Below, piece after piece: positions 54,109-63,279 of a stretch of 64,000 nt of DNA; within the stretch, counting starts at the first letter, position 1, and each line of letters opens with the position of its first letter. The notes beneath the pieces were generated by a model. It was not told where the DNA came from, searched no databases, and was given only the letters and a program-made list of their open reading frames with translations. The stretch is from Saccharopolyspora gloriosae (GTDB lineage: Bacteria > Actinomycetota > Actinomycetes > Mycobacteriales > Pseudonocardiaceae): NCBI RefSeq assembly GCF_014203325.1, contig NZ_JACHIV010000001.1, forward strand, positions 5,953,501 to 6,017,500, in the 5' to 3' direction. The translations under genes were made by a program, and so were the position numbers.

Positions 54109-54269
54109 GTTGGTCACGGGGAACTAGATCACCTTGACACGCTCGGGTAAGTGCGATTCCAATCCTATTGCAGCCTGTTTAGCAGGCCAGACGTGGGCTT
54201 CCGGCGCGCCACCCCGCTCGGGCACCTCCGTCCCCCTTTACGCACGCTCGCCCGAGGAGGCACCCCCGC

Positions 54270-55325
54270 ATGCCGAGCAGACCGACCGGATCCGCATCTC
54301 GCGGAAGGCGCCGCGCGACCCGCGCGCTGCTGTCCATTGCCGCCATCGGCATCACGACCTTCACGCTGAGCGGCTGCGGTCTGCTCAGCGGCTCCGACGG
54401 GGCGAGCGGCGACAGCAGTGGTGGCAAGCTGGAGAAGGACACGGTCGTGGTGGGTTCGCTGCCCGCGCTGTCCCAGGCTCCGATCGCGGTGGCGCAGGCC
54501 AAGGGCTACTTCGCCGACGAGGGCCTCACCGTCAAGGTGCAGCCGGTCTCCGACGGCCCGGCGGCGCTGACCTCGCTGATCTCCGGTCAGAACGACGTGA
54601 GCCTCGGCAGCTACACCGCGCCGATCAAGGCGCAGGCCACCGGCGCGGCCGACCTCAAGATCATCAGCGAGATGATGATCTCGGTGCCGAACACCATGAA
54701 CATCATGGTGCTGCCCGGGTCCAAGATCAAGAAGCCGGAGGACCTGGCCGGCGCCAAGATCGCCTACAGCGCGCCCGGCGCCATCACCGACATCGGCACC
54801 AAGGCCGCGCTGCAGGACCGGGGCATCAACGTCTCCGACGACCAGTTCGTGCGCTTCGGCTTCCCCGACATGCTGCCCGCGCTGCAGAACGGCCAGATCG
54901 ACGCCGCGGTGATGACCGAACCCTTCATCACCCAGGCCGCCAAGAACGCCGGCGCCGTCTCGATCATGGACGCGTTCTCCGGCGGCACCGCGGACTTCCC
55001 GGTGGCCGGCGCCATGACCACGGCGAAGTTCGCCGAGGAGAACCCGGAGACGCTGAAGGCCTTCCAGCGGGCCGTGCAGCGGGCGCAGGTGGCCGGGCAG
55101 AACCGCGCCGAGGTCACCCCGCTGCTCCCGCAGTTCGCCAAGATCACCCCGGAGCTGGCGCCGATCGTGGAGCTCGGCAAGATCCCGACCTCGATGGACG
55201 CCTCCCGGCTGCAGCGGGTCGCGGACCTGATGCAGCGCTTCGGGCAGATCGACAAGAAGGTCGATGTCTCCACGATGCTGGTCCAACCGCCTCCGTTGGA
55301 GCAGAATTCGACCGGTGGCGCGTGA
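54270..55325 (+). CDS. ABC transporter substrate-binding lipoprotein 1 (SsuA/NMT1-like)
   Basis: 351 residues. Long basic N-region, then signal segment and lipobox LSGC (about 33-36). The binding fold has the typical start VVVGSLPALSQAPIAVAQAK, GYFADEGLTVKVQPVSDG and PFITQAAKNAGA. GAGGAGG lies upstream of ATG 54270. It probably feeds the permease pair at 49.8-52.1 kb, although the two are separated by mdlC copy 1. Confidence 0.85.
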   Translation: MPSRPTGSASRGRRRATRALLSIAAIGITTFTLSGCGLLSGSDGASGDSSGGKLEKDTVVVGSLPALSQAPIAVAQAKGYFADEGLTVKVQPVSDGPAALTSLISGQNDVSLGSYTAPIKAQATGAADLKIISEMMISVPNTMNIMVLPGSKIKKPEDLAGAKIAYSAPGAITDIGTKAALQDRGINVSDDQFVRFGFPDMLPALQNGQIDAAVMTEPFITQAAKNAGAVSIMDAFSGGTADFPVAGAMTTAKFAEENPETLKAFQRAVQRAQVAGQNRAEVTPLLPQFAKITPELAPIVELGKIPTSMDASRLQRVADLMQRFGQIDKKVDVSTMLVQPPPLEQNSTGGA

Positions 55326-55429
55326 TCACGCACCACTAGGCAGCTGAAGCCGGATCGCCGGCGACCGGGGCGGGTCGCCGGCGAACTGCTGTCGGTCCCC
55401 GTGCTCCGCCCGACGAGGAGGCCCCGGCC

Positions 55430-56437
55430 ATGTCCGCTTCACCTCGACGGTTACCGGCCAGGCCGCTGTCCCGGCGCGGCCTGCTCGCCGCGGCGGGCTC
55501 CGCCGCGCTGCTCACCACCAGCGGCTGCGGGCTGCTCGGCCGCGCGCGGGACGACGGCGGGAACGACCGCGTCGAACAGGCCACGATCACCGTGGGCACG
55601 CTGCCGACCACGGAGTACGCGCCGCTGGCGCTGGCCGTGCGGCGCGGCTACTTCCAGCACGAAGGCCTCCAGGTCGAGATCACCAAGGCCACCGACGGCA
55701 GCGCCGCGCTCACCTCGCTGATCAGCGGCGAGTACGACGTGGCCCTGAGCAGCTACGTGCCGCTGCTGACCGCGCAGTCCCGAGGCGCGGCCGACCTGCG
55801 CATCGTCGCCGACGCCGGAGCCGCCGCGCCCGGCACCGCCGTCGTGATGGTCCCGCCCGACTCACCCGTCCGCGGGCCCGCCGACCTGGTGGGCCGGGTC
55901 GTCGGCGTCAGCGCCATCGGCACCGTCTCCGACCTGCTGGTCAAATCCGCGCTGCACGACGCGGGCGTGCCCACCGACCGCGTGGAGCTGGCGCCGATCT
56001 CGTTCCCGAACATGCCCGCGGCCCTCGCGCAGCGGCGCCTCGACGCGGCGCTGGTCACGGAACCCTTCATCACCATCGCCACCCGCGAAGGCAGCGCGCG
56101 CACCGCGTTCGACACGGCCGTCGGGCCCGCCGAAGGACTGCCGCTGTCCGGGTACGGCGCCACCGCGCGCTTCGTGCAGGACAACCCGCGCACGGTCGCC
56201 GCGTTCCAGCGCGGCCTCACCCGCGCCACGCTGGAGGCCAGGGACCGCCGGACGGTGGAGCCGCTGCTGCCCGACGTCGCGCGGATCTCCCCGGAGGTCG
56301 CCGCCGAGACGGAGCTGGTCACCTACCGCGCGGTGCCCGACGGCACCCAGATGCAGCGCGTCGCGGACCTGATGCACAGCTTCACCTTCATCGATCATCC
56401 GCTAGACGCGACAACGCTCATCGCTTCTGGGGCTTGA
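55430..56437 (+). CDS. ABC transporter substrate-binding lipoprotein 2 (Tat-type signal)
   Basis: 335 residues. The signal has a twin-arginine-like SRRGLLAAAG followed by a lipobox TSGC (about 31-34). The body parallels binding protein 1 (VGTLPTTEYAPLALAVRRGY, PFITIATREGSA) at clear but lower identity. GAGGAGG precedes ATG 55430. Two binding proteins for one transporter suggest two related ligands. Element copy D follows 38 bp after the stop. Confidence 0.85.
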   Translation: MSASPRRLPARPLSRRGLLAAAGSAALLTTSGCGLLGRARDDGGNDRVEQATITVGTLPTTEYAPLALAVRRGYFQHEGLQVEITKATDGSAALTSLISGEYDVALSSYVPLLTAQSRGAADLRIVADAGAAAPGTAVVMVPPDSPVRGPADLVGRVVGVSAIGTVSDLLVKSALHDAGVPTDRVELAPISFPNMPAALAQRRLDAALVTEPFITIATREGSARTAFDTAVGPAEGLPLSGYGATARFVQDNPRTVAAFQRGLTRATLEARDRRTVEPLLPDVARISPEVAAETELVTYRAVPDGTQMQRVADLMHSFTFIDHPLDATTLIASGA

Positions 56438-56464
56438 TGGCTGCTCGTTCTGCGTAGGGGTTGG

Positions 56465-56569
56465 GTGGCGGAACCTCCGTCGTCTTCTCGCTGCGGGATC
56501 TTTTTCCCAAGTGGCTCCGCCACGAGGGAAAAAGCTGTCCTCGCGAGAAGACGACGGAGAACCCGCGGC
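56465..56569 (+). ncRNA. Covarying-stem element, copy D
   Basis: The core (56475-56559) is closed by CTCCGTCGTCTTCTCGC / GCGAGAAGACGACGGAG, a perfect 17-bp stem unlike copies A-C. The interior matches copies A and B base for base. It lies about 30 bp downstream of binding protein 2, in sense. Confidence 0.75.
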
Positions 56570-56640
56570 GGTGCCGGTTGCGTGCTGGGTCACTGCTCAG
56601 CGGCTTCGCCGCTGACAGGACGATGGTCGTCTGAGCGGCT
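56570..56640 (+). repeat. Downstream module of element copy D
   Basis: GGTTGCGTGCTGGGTCACTG followed by TCAGCGGC-TTC-GCCGCTGA (56597-56615) and ACAGGACGATGGTCGTC. Same order as the module beside copy C. Confidence 0.7.
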
Positions 56641-56665
56641 GGGCGGCGGCTGCGGGGGTACGTCG

Positions 56666-58255
56666 TCAGTAGAGGTGGCGTTGTTCTGCTCCTACCTTGA
56701 TGTGGAGCAGGTGGGGGCCTTGGGTGAGCGTGGTCAGGGCCTCGGTTAGCTCCGCGGGGGTGCTGATCGTGGTGGCGGGGCAGCCGAGGCTGCGGGCGAG
56801 GGCGGCGAAGTCCGTGCCGCCCAGCTCGACGCCGGGCAGCTTGCGCCCGCCGCCGGCCTCGCCGAGCACGGCGACCGCCGCGTAGCGGGCGTTGTCCAGG
56901 ATCGCGAACGTGACCGGGGCCTGCTCGCGCACCGCCGACCACACGGCCTGGATGCCGTACATGCTGGAGCCGTCGCCGAGCAGCGCCAGCACCGGCCGCG
57001 ACGAACCGCCGATCGCCGCCCCGACCGCGGCGCCGATGCCGTAGCCCAGCGCCCCGGAGGCGCAGGCGAAGAAACCGCCGTCCCGCGAGGTGATCGGGAA
57101 GTGGTCGTGCAGGTCGTTGCGGTGGCTCGGCGCCTCCTCGACCACCACCGCGTCGGCGGGCCACGCCGCGCGGAGCTCGGCGAGCACGTAGGCGGCGCTC
57201 AGCGGCGTGCTCGCCGCCGGGCGCGGCGGCCCGGCCGCCCGCGCGGGCTCGACGCGCTCTCCCGGTGAGCCGGGGCCGACGAGTTCGGCGACGCCGCGGA
57301 CCGCGTGCGCCACGGTGCCCAGCACTCCCCTGCCGCGCCGGGCGCGGGCGAGCACCTCGGGATCGTCGTGCACGAGGAACATCTCCGGCAGTTCGGCCTC
57401 CGCCTCGCCCCGGTAGACGTGGTAGGTGAACGCGGGCGCACCCCACACCACGACGAGGTCGTGGGCCGCGAGCTCGGCGGCCAGCAGGCGCCGCTCCGGC
57501 TGCAGGAAACCGGCGAACCGCGGGTGGTCCTCGGGGAACGAGCAGCGCGGCGACAGCGGCGCCGTCCACACCGCGGCCCGGGTGCGCTCGGCGAGCTCCA
57601 CCAGCTCCGGCACCACCCCGTCGTGGTCGACGGCCGGTCCGACGACGAAGGCCGGGCGCTCGCTGCCGTCCAGCGCGGCGGCCAGCTCCGCGACCGCGTC
57701 CGGATCCGGCGCGGGACCGGGGGTGACCGGGCGCGGCGGGACGTCGGAGGCCGGCCGGTCCCAGTCGTCGGCGGGGATGGAGACGAACACCGGGCCCTGC
57801 GGCGGGGTCATCGCCACCTGGTGCGCGCGGGCGATCGCGGCGGGCACGTCGGCCGCGCTCGCCGGCTCGTAGCTGAACTTCACGTACGGCTTCGGGAAGG
57901 TCGCCGCGTCCGTCGCGCCGAGGAACGGCTCGTCGAACACCAGCGTCCGGGTCTGCTGCCCGGCAGTGACGATCATCGGGGTGCGGTTGCGGTAGGCGGT
58001 GAACACGGCGCCCAGGGCGTGCCCGACCCCGCCCGCCGAGTGCAGGTTCACCAGCACCGGGGCCCGCCGCACCTGCGCGTACCCGTCGGCCATCGCGACC
58101 ACCACGGACTCCTGCAGGCCCAGCACGTAGCGGAAGTCGTCCGGCCAGTCGGTGAGGAAGGGGACCTCGGTGGTGCCGGGATTGCCGAACACGGTGGTCA
58201 GCCCCAGCCCGCGCAGCAGTTCCCGCGTGACGTCCCGGACCGTCCGCTCACCCAT
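56666..58255 (-). CDS. mdlC: Benzoylformate decarboxylase-like ThDP enzyme, copy 2
   Basis: 529 residues, paralogous to 52408-54003 along its length. E49 (LQES), H72 (NLHSAGG), the AFTYHVY His and GDGSSMYG are present; the Ser26 equivalent is again Thr (T28). The substrate-pocket neighbourhoods differ (VWTAPLSPRCSFP versus VWISPMVSRSSFP), so preferences may differ. ATG 58255 has GGGAGG upstream. Its 3' end faces element D. Confidence 0.8.
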   Translation of the reverse strand: MGERTVRDVTRELLRGLGLTTVFGNPGTTEVPFLTDWPDDFRYVLGLQESVVVAMADGYAQVRRAPVLVNLHSAGGVGHALGAVFTAYRNRTPMIVTAGQQTRTLVFDEPFLGATDAATFPKPYVKFSYEPASAADVPAAIARAHQVAMTPPQGPVFVSIPADDWDRPASDVPPRPVTPGPAPDPDAVAELAAALDGSERPAFVVGPAVDHDGVVPELVELAERTRAAVWTAPLSPRCSFPEDHPRFAGFLQPERRLLAAELAAHDLVVVWGAPAFTYHVYRGEAEAELPEMFLVHDDPEVLARARRGRGVLGTVAHAVRGVAELVGPGSPGERVEPARAAGPPRPAASTPLSAAYVLAELRAAWPADAVVVEEAPSHRNDLHDHFPITSRDGGFFACASGALGYGIGAAVGAAIGGSSRPVLALLGDGSSMYGIQAVWSAVREQAPVTFAILDNARYAAVAVLGEAGGGRKLPGVELGGTDFAALARSLGCPATTISTPAELTEALTTLTQGPHLLHIKVGAEQRHLY

Positions 58256-58324
58256 TACCGACCTCCCGAATCGACTCCCGGATCACCCCAGCACACCCCG
58301 CACGCGCCGGTCCACCGGACGAGA

Positions 58325-59149
58325 TCACCGCAGCAGCTCGAAGCAGAACGTCTTCGGCGGGTCGTCGAACACGGCGTAGTTCTCGGCGTCGGCCGGGCAG
58401 ACCGCTTCGCCCGCGGTGCTGTCGGCGGCCACGACGATCTCGACGGTGGCCGCCGGATCGCCGCACGGGACCTTGGTGTCGATGCCCATCGGGATCGAGA
58501 TGCCCGCGCTGTTCGCGCCCGGGACCTTCTGGCAGTCGCCGGTGGTCACGTCCGGGATCAGGCACAGCCTGGTGGAGCCCTGGGTGATCTCGGAGTAGTC
58601 GCCGTCGCAGCTGTCGTGGTTCCGCTTCGCCTGGACGACCCGGTGGTCGGAGTCCGCGGTTCCGCAGGCGGTGGTCTCGAACGCGAGGTCGTCCTGGGAG
58701 TCGTCGGTGATGGCCACGCACTCGCCGACCTCCGGGATGCCGCCGCTCATGCCCGCGAAGGACCGGCCGACGGTGAGCAGGACGCCGATGAGGAGGAACC
58801 CGGCGCAGCCGAGCACGCCGCCGAGCACGCCGCGCTTCTTCTTCGGCGGCTGAGCAGGCTGTTGTGGACCAACGGGGTCCGCCTGGGGATAACCCTGTGG
58901 ACAACTCTGCTGTCCGTGGTCCACTTGTGGATAGCTCGGGGCCTGCTCCCCCGGCTGCACTCCGAGCTGCCCGGCGGCCACTCGCTGGTACCCCAGCTGG
59001 CCGTGGCCCGGTTGCCGCGGCGTGCCCAGCGGGAACGACCCCTGCGACGGCGCTGCCGGGAGTCCCGCCGGCGGCCCCCACCGCGTCGGCCGCCCCGGCG
59101 ACTGCCGAGGATGCCCCGGTGGGTACTGACCTTGCGGCGGAACGCTCAC
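58325..59149 (-). CDS. Membrane-anchored protein with Pro/Gln-rich N-terminus
   Basis: 274 residues. A Pro/Gln/Gly-rich N-terminus (1-102), basic PPKKKR, one membrane helix (about 107-128), then an exterior domain (about 140-274) with several Cys residues in the pattern VGECVAI, TTACGT, HDSCDG, RLCLIP, TGDCQK, consistent with disulfides. The design parallels 5075-6190. AGGAG precedes GTG 59149. It is divergent from the XPB helicase gene. Confidence 0.7.
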   Translation of the reverse strand: MSVPPQGQYPPGHPRQSPGRPTRWGPPAGLPAAPSQGSFPLGTPRQPGHGQLGYQRVAAGQLGVQPGEQAPSYPQVDHGQQSCPQGYPQADPVGPQQPAQPPKKKRGVLGGVLGCAGFLLIGVLLTVGRSFAGMSGGIPEVGECVAITDDSQDDLAFETTACGTADSDHRVVQAKRNHDSCDGDYSEITQGSTRLCLIPDVTTGDCQKVPGANSAGISIPMGIDTKVPCGDPAATVEIVVAADSTAGEAVCPADAENYAVFDDPPKTFCFELLR

Positions 59150-59383
59150 GGCATCTCCTAAATGATCTACGTGCCGAGCGGGAAACCTAGCCGACCGCCA
59201 CCTCGGCCAGTCCGGAAACCCGCGAATCGTTCCCAGAACCACCCCGTTCCGCCACCGGGTGGCCACTCAGCGGGAGCACGGTCGGACCGAACGCGACCAG
59301 TGGAATACTGGAGGACGGTCCGGCCGTTGTTCCGCACGCCGATCACCTGCGCAAAGAGTCGTCCAGCCCGAGGAGCCGCACCC

Positions 59384-61045
59384 GTGACCGACGGACCGCT
59401 CATCGTCCAGTCCGACAAGACCCTGCTGCTCGAAGTCGACCACGCCCAGGCCGACGAGGCCCGCAGCTCCATCGCGCCGTTCGCCGAGCTGGAACGCGCC
59501 CCCGAACACGTGCACACCTACCGGATCACCCCGCTGGCGCTGTGGAACGCGCGCGCCGCGGGGCACGACGCCGAGCAGGTCGTGGACGGCCTCGTCCGCT
59601 TCTCCCGCTACCCCGTGCCGCAGCCGCTGCTGGTGGACATCGTCGAGACGATGGGCCGGTTCGGCCGGCTGCAGCTCGCCCAGGACCCGGCGCACGGGCT
59701 GGTGCTGATCTCGCTGGACCGGGCGGTGCTCGAAGAGATCCTGCGCAACAAGAAGATCATCCCGATGCTCGGCGCCCGCATCGACGACGACACCGTGGCC
59801 GTGCACCCCAGCGAGCGCGGCAGGCTCAAGCAGCTGCTGCTCAAGATCGGCTGGCCCGCCGAGGACCTCGCGGGCTACGTCGACGGCGAGGCGCACCCCA
59901 TCGAACTCGCCGAGGACGGCTGGAGCCTGCGCGACTACCAGCGCCAAGCCGTGCAGTCGTTCTGGGCGGGCGGCTCCGGCGTGGTCGTGCTGCCCTGCGG
60001 CGCGGGCAAGACCCTCGTCGGCGCCGCCGCGATGGCCGAAGCGGGCGCGACCACGCTGATCCTCGTCACCAACACCGTCGCGGGCAGGCAGTGGAAGCGG
60101 GAGCTGATCGAACGCACCTCGCTCACCGAGGAGGAGATCGGCGAGTACTCCGGCGAGAAGAAGGAGATCCGCCCGGTCACCATCGCCACCTACCAGGTGA
60201 TCACCCGCAAGTCGAAGGGCGAGTACAAGCACCTGGAGCTGTTCGACTCCCGCGACTGGGGCCTCGTCGTCTACGACGAAGTGCACCTGCTGCCCGCCCC
60301 CGTGTTCCGGATGACCGCCGACCTCCAGTCCCGCCGCCGCCTCGGCCTCACCGCCACCCTGGTGCGCGAGGACGGCCGCGAAGGCGACGTGTTCTCGCTG
60401 ATCGGCCCGAAGCGCTTCGACGCGCCGTGGAAGGACATCGAGTCCCAGGGCTGGATCGCCCCCGCCGACTGCGTCGAGGTCCGGGTCACGCTCACCGACA
60501 ACGAACGGCTCCAGTACGCGACCTCCGAAGCCGAGGAGCGCTACAAGGTGTGCTCCACCGCGCGCACCAAAGCCCCGGTCGTGCGCGCCATCCTCGACCA
60601 GCACCCCGGTGAGCCGGCGCTGGTCATCGGCGCCTACCTGGAGCAGCTGCACGAGCTCGGCGAAGCGCTCGACGCCCCGATCATCGAAGGCTCGACGAAG
60701 AACAAGGAACGCGAGAAGCTGTTCGACGCCTTCCGCAACGGCGAGATCAGCAGGCTCGTCGTGTCGAAGGTGGCGAACTTCTCCATCGACCTGCCGGAGG
60801 CGTCGGTGGCGGTGCAGGTCTCCGGCACCTTCGGATCCCGCCAGGAGGAGGCGCAGCGGCTGGGCCGGTTGCTGCGGCCGAAGACCGAACGCAAGCAGGC
60901 GCACTTCTACTCGGTCGTCTCCCGCGACACACTGGACACCGACTACGCGGCGCACCGGCAGCGGTTCCTCGCCGAGCAGGGCTACGCCTACCGCATCGTG
61001 GACGCCGACGACCTGCTCGGACCGGCCCTGCCCGATGTCGGCTGA
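59384..61045 (+). CDS. DNA repair helicase XPB (Ercc3-like)
   Basis: 553 residues of the bacterial XPB family. N-terminal damage-recognition-like region, then SF2 motifs: Q-like YQRQAV, Walker A PCGAGKT, DEVH box (VYDEVHLLPAP), LTATLVREDG, QRLGRLLRPK. 3'-to-5' helicase with an unresolved role in bacteria. AGGAG precedes GTG 59384. Its usual partner, the helicase-associated protein, is at 36179-38437. Confidence 0.9.
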   Translation: MTDGPLIVQSDKTLLLEVDHAQADEARSSIAPFAELERAPEHVHTYRITPLALWNARAAGHDAEQVVDGLVRFSRYPVPQPLLVDIVETMGRFGRLQLAQDPAHGLVLISLDRAVLEEILRNKKIIPMLGARIDDDTVAVHPSERGRLKQLLLKIGWPAEDLAGYVDGEAHPIELAEDGWSLRDYQRQAVQSFWAGGSGVVVLPCGAGKTLVGAAAMAEAGATTLILVTNTVAGRQWKRELIERTSLTEEEIGEYSGEKKEIRPVTIATYQVITRKSKGEYKHLELFDSRDWGLVVYDEVHLLPAPVFRMTADLQSRRRLGLTATLVREDGREGDVFSLIGPKRFDAPWKDIESQGWIAPADCVEVRVTLTDNERLQYATSEAEERYKVCSTARTKAPVVRAILDQHPGEPALVIGAYLEQLHELGEALDAPIIEGSTKNKEREKLFDAFRNGEISRLVVSKVANFSIDLPEASVAVQVSGTFGSRQEEAQRLGRLLRPKTERKQAHFYSVVSRDTLDTDYAAHRQRFLAEQGYAYRIVDADDLLGPALPDVG

Positions 61046-61206
61046 GCCGCACCCGCGCCCGCGCGACGCGGGACCCGAATTCGGTTGCGGCACCCGCCGC
61101 CACGACGCAGGAGCGAGGTCGTATTTTCGTGGTCGTCGGTGAAACCACCCGTGCCTCAGACGGCACCGGTTACCGTTGCGACAGCACACGCAGCACTGGA
61201 GATCGG

Positions 61207-61800
61207 ATGACCACCGAGAAGCACAACACCGCGATGGGTGGTGCACACCGGTTCATCGGGCTGGCGGAGAACCTCGAACGTCACGCGGGCACCCCCACGG
61301 CCGCGGAGCCGCCCAACGTGCGCGGCGAGAACCGCGGCTACGGGCTGGTGTTCTTCCACCTGGAGCAGTACCACCTGAGCACCGTGATCAGCTCGGGTCT
61401 GCGGTTCCAGCCGCTGGGCGCGGACCCGGCGCAGGAGCTGGCGTGCACCGTCTACAAGGAGCAGGCGGAAGCGGCCCGGCACCTGGTGGACGTGACGTCC
61501 GAACTGCTGGTGCAGAGCGGCACGCACCTCGTGCCGGACCAGATCGTGCCGAACGAGAACCCGCTGCTGCCGGACACCGAGTTCTACGGCGTCCTGGCCA
61601 GCGGCCACCCGCTGTTCCCACCGGAGTTCACCCGGTTCACCGATCCCGACGGCACCGAGCAGCTGCAGGTGTACACGCTGCTGCCGGTGACCCTGGGCGA
61701 GCTGAACTACATCCTCGACAACGGGGTGACCGCGCTGCGCCAGCAGTGGGCCCGCTTCGAGGTCGACGTGTTCGACCTGGGCCGCCCCAGCGTCGCCTGA
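61207..61800 (+). CDS. Suppressor-of-fused (SUFU) domain protein
   Basis: 197 residues. The bacterial SUFU-type pattern includes LACTVYKEQAEAARHLVDV, EFYGVLASGHPLFPPEFTRF and LQVYTLLPVTLGELNYILDNG. Bacterial members are often linked to immunity against secreted toxins, but nothing near here proves that. GGAG lies five bases before ATG 61207. Confidence 0.7.
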   Translation: MTTEKHNTAMGGAHRFIGLAENLERHAGTPTAAEPPNVRGENRGYGLVFFHLEQYHLSTVISSGLRFQPLGADPAQELACTVYKEQAEAARHLVDVTSELLVQSGTHLVPDQIVPNENPLLPDTEFYGVLASGHPLFPPEFTRFTDPDGTEQLQVYTLLPVTLGELNYILDNGVTALRQQWARFEVDVFDLGRPSVA

Positions 61801-61993
61801 CGCCGCGCGGAACCCGATCGCACCGGCCTCCCGCGCGGGGGCCGGCGCTTCGCGTCGTGCGCCCCACGACGTCCTGGCACGCACCTCCCGCGTCCGCTCG
61901 GGTCCGCGGGAAGGCCGCTCCGGCGAGACGATGACGCGGGCACCCGAATTCGGGAGGAACGCCGTGGTGACGGCCGAGCCGGAAGGACCAGAC

Positions 61994-62989
61994 ATGACCG
62001 CGAACGGGTCGACGATCAGCTTGGCCGAGCTCGACGCGGTCCGCGTGTACGGCCTACCCATGCGCACCCGGTTCCGCGGCATCACCCGCAGGCAGGGCGT
62101 GCTGCTCGGCGGCCCGGCCGGGTGGGGCGAGTTCTGCCCGTTCGAGGACTACGACGACGCCGCGTCCGTGCCCTGGCTGGCCGCGGCGCTGGAAGCCTGC
62201 GCCGGTGACTGGCCGGAACCGGTGCGCGACCAGGTGCCGGTGAACTGCACGGTGCCCGCCGTGGACGCCGCGAAGGCGCACGCGATCGTCGCCGCCTCCG
62301 GCTGCACCACGGCGAAGGTCAAGGTCGCCGAACGCTCCCAGACCCCCGCCGACGACGTCGAACGCGTCGCCGCCGTCCGGGACGCGCTGGGGCCGACCGG
62401 GGCGATCCGGGTGGACGCGAACGCCGCCTGGGACGTGGACACCGCCATCGCCCGCATCGCCGAGCTGGACCGGGCCGCGGGCGGCCTCGAATACGTGGAG
62501 CAGCCCAGCCCGACCATCGAGGACCTCGCCGCGGTGCGCCGCAAGGTGCAGGTGCGCATCGCCGCCGACGAGTCCATCCGCCGCGCCGAGGACCCGCTGA
62601 AGGTCGCCGTCGCCGAGGCCGCCGACGTCGCCGTGCTCAAGGCGGCCCCGCTGGGCGGGGTGCGGCGCGCGCTGCGAGTCGCGGAGGCGTGCGGGCTGCC
62701 GTGCGTGGTGTCCTCCGCCGTGGAGACCAGCGTGGGTCTCGCCGCGCAGCTCGCGCTGGCCGGGGCGCTGCCGGAGCTGCCCTTCGCGTGCGGGCTGGGG
62801 ACCATGTCGCTGCTGGACGGGGACGTGGTCAGCGACTCGCTGGTGCCGCGCGCGGGCGTGCTGCCGGTGCCGCGGCGCGCTCCGCTGCCGGACCCGGCGC
62901 GGGTCGCCGCCGCCACCCCCGGCGCCGAGGACCAGCGCCGCTGGCTAGACCGCCTGGTCCGCGTGCACACCCTCCTCACCACCCGCTGA
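61994..62989 (+). CDS. menC: o-Succinylbenzoate synthase (enolase superfamily)
   Basis: 331 residues. Catalytic elements in order: KVKVAE (K-x-K), RVDANAAW (first metal Asp), VEQPSP (Glu), AADES (Asp) and VLKAAPLGGV (second Lys). It dehydrates SHCHC to o-succinylbenzoate in menaquinone synthesis. GGAAGGA precedes ATG 61994; a start at 61931 is possible but adds a poorly conserved extension. No other men genes are in view. Confidence 0.85.
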   Translation: MTANGSTISLAELDAVRVYGLPMRTRFRGITRRQGVLLGGPAGWGEFCPFEDYDDAASVPWLAAALEACAGDWPEPVRDQVPVNCTVPAVDAAKAHAIVAASGCTTAKVKVAERSQTPADDVERVAAVRDALGPTGAIRVDANAAWDVDTAIARIAELDRAAGGLEYVEQPSPTIEDLAAVRRKVQVRIAADESIRRAEDPLKVAVAEAADVAVLKAAPLGGVRRALRVAEACGLPCVVSSAVETSVGLAAQLALAGALPELPFACGLGTMSLLDGDVVSDSLVPRAGVLPVPRRAPLPDPARVAAATPGAEDQRRWLDRLVRVHTLLTTR

Positions 62990-63004
62990 CCCACCCGGTT
63001 CGAA

Positions 63005-63236
63005 GTGAGCGGACCGTTCGTCCAATCCCGTTGGACGAACAGTCCGCTCACGCAACCACCCCACTCGACCGGCGAGCAGTCGACCCAGATGAAGTGAACG
63101 GACCGCCTGCCCAATCCCGTTGGACGAACGGTCCGTTCACTCGAACCCGCCTCGCGAGCGCTACGCCCCTGGGAGCAGTGGTTCACCGAGTGAACGGACC
63201 ATCTGTCCGAACCCGTTGGACGAACGGTCCGTTCAC
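63005..63236. repeat. Array of three terminator-like palindromes (P2-P4)
   Basis: P2 at 63005-63051, P3 at 63094-63140, P4 at 63190-63236, spaced 89 and 96 bp apart. Each has GTGARCGGAC at one end, its complement at the other, and the centre CCGTTGG. P1 at 8142 is a fourth copy. They fill the gap between menC and the GNAT gene. Confidence 0.75.
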
Positions 63237-63279
63237 TCCCTTCGGGTCGGGGTGGTGGGCGGGATGGTTGGGTGGAAGC

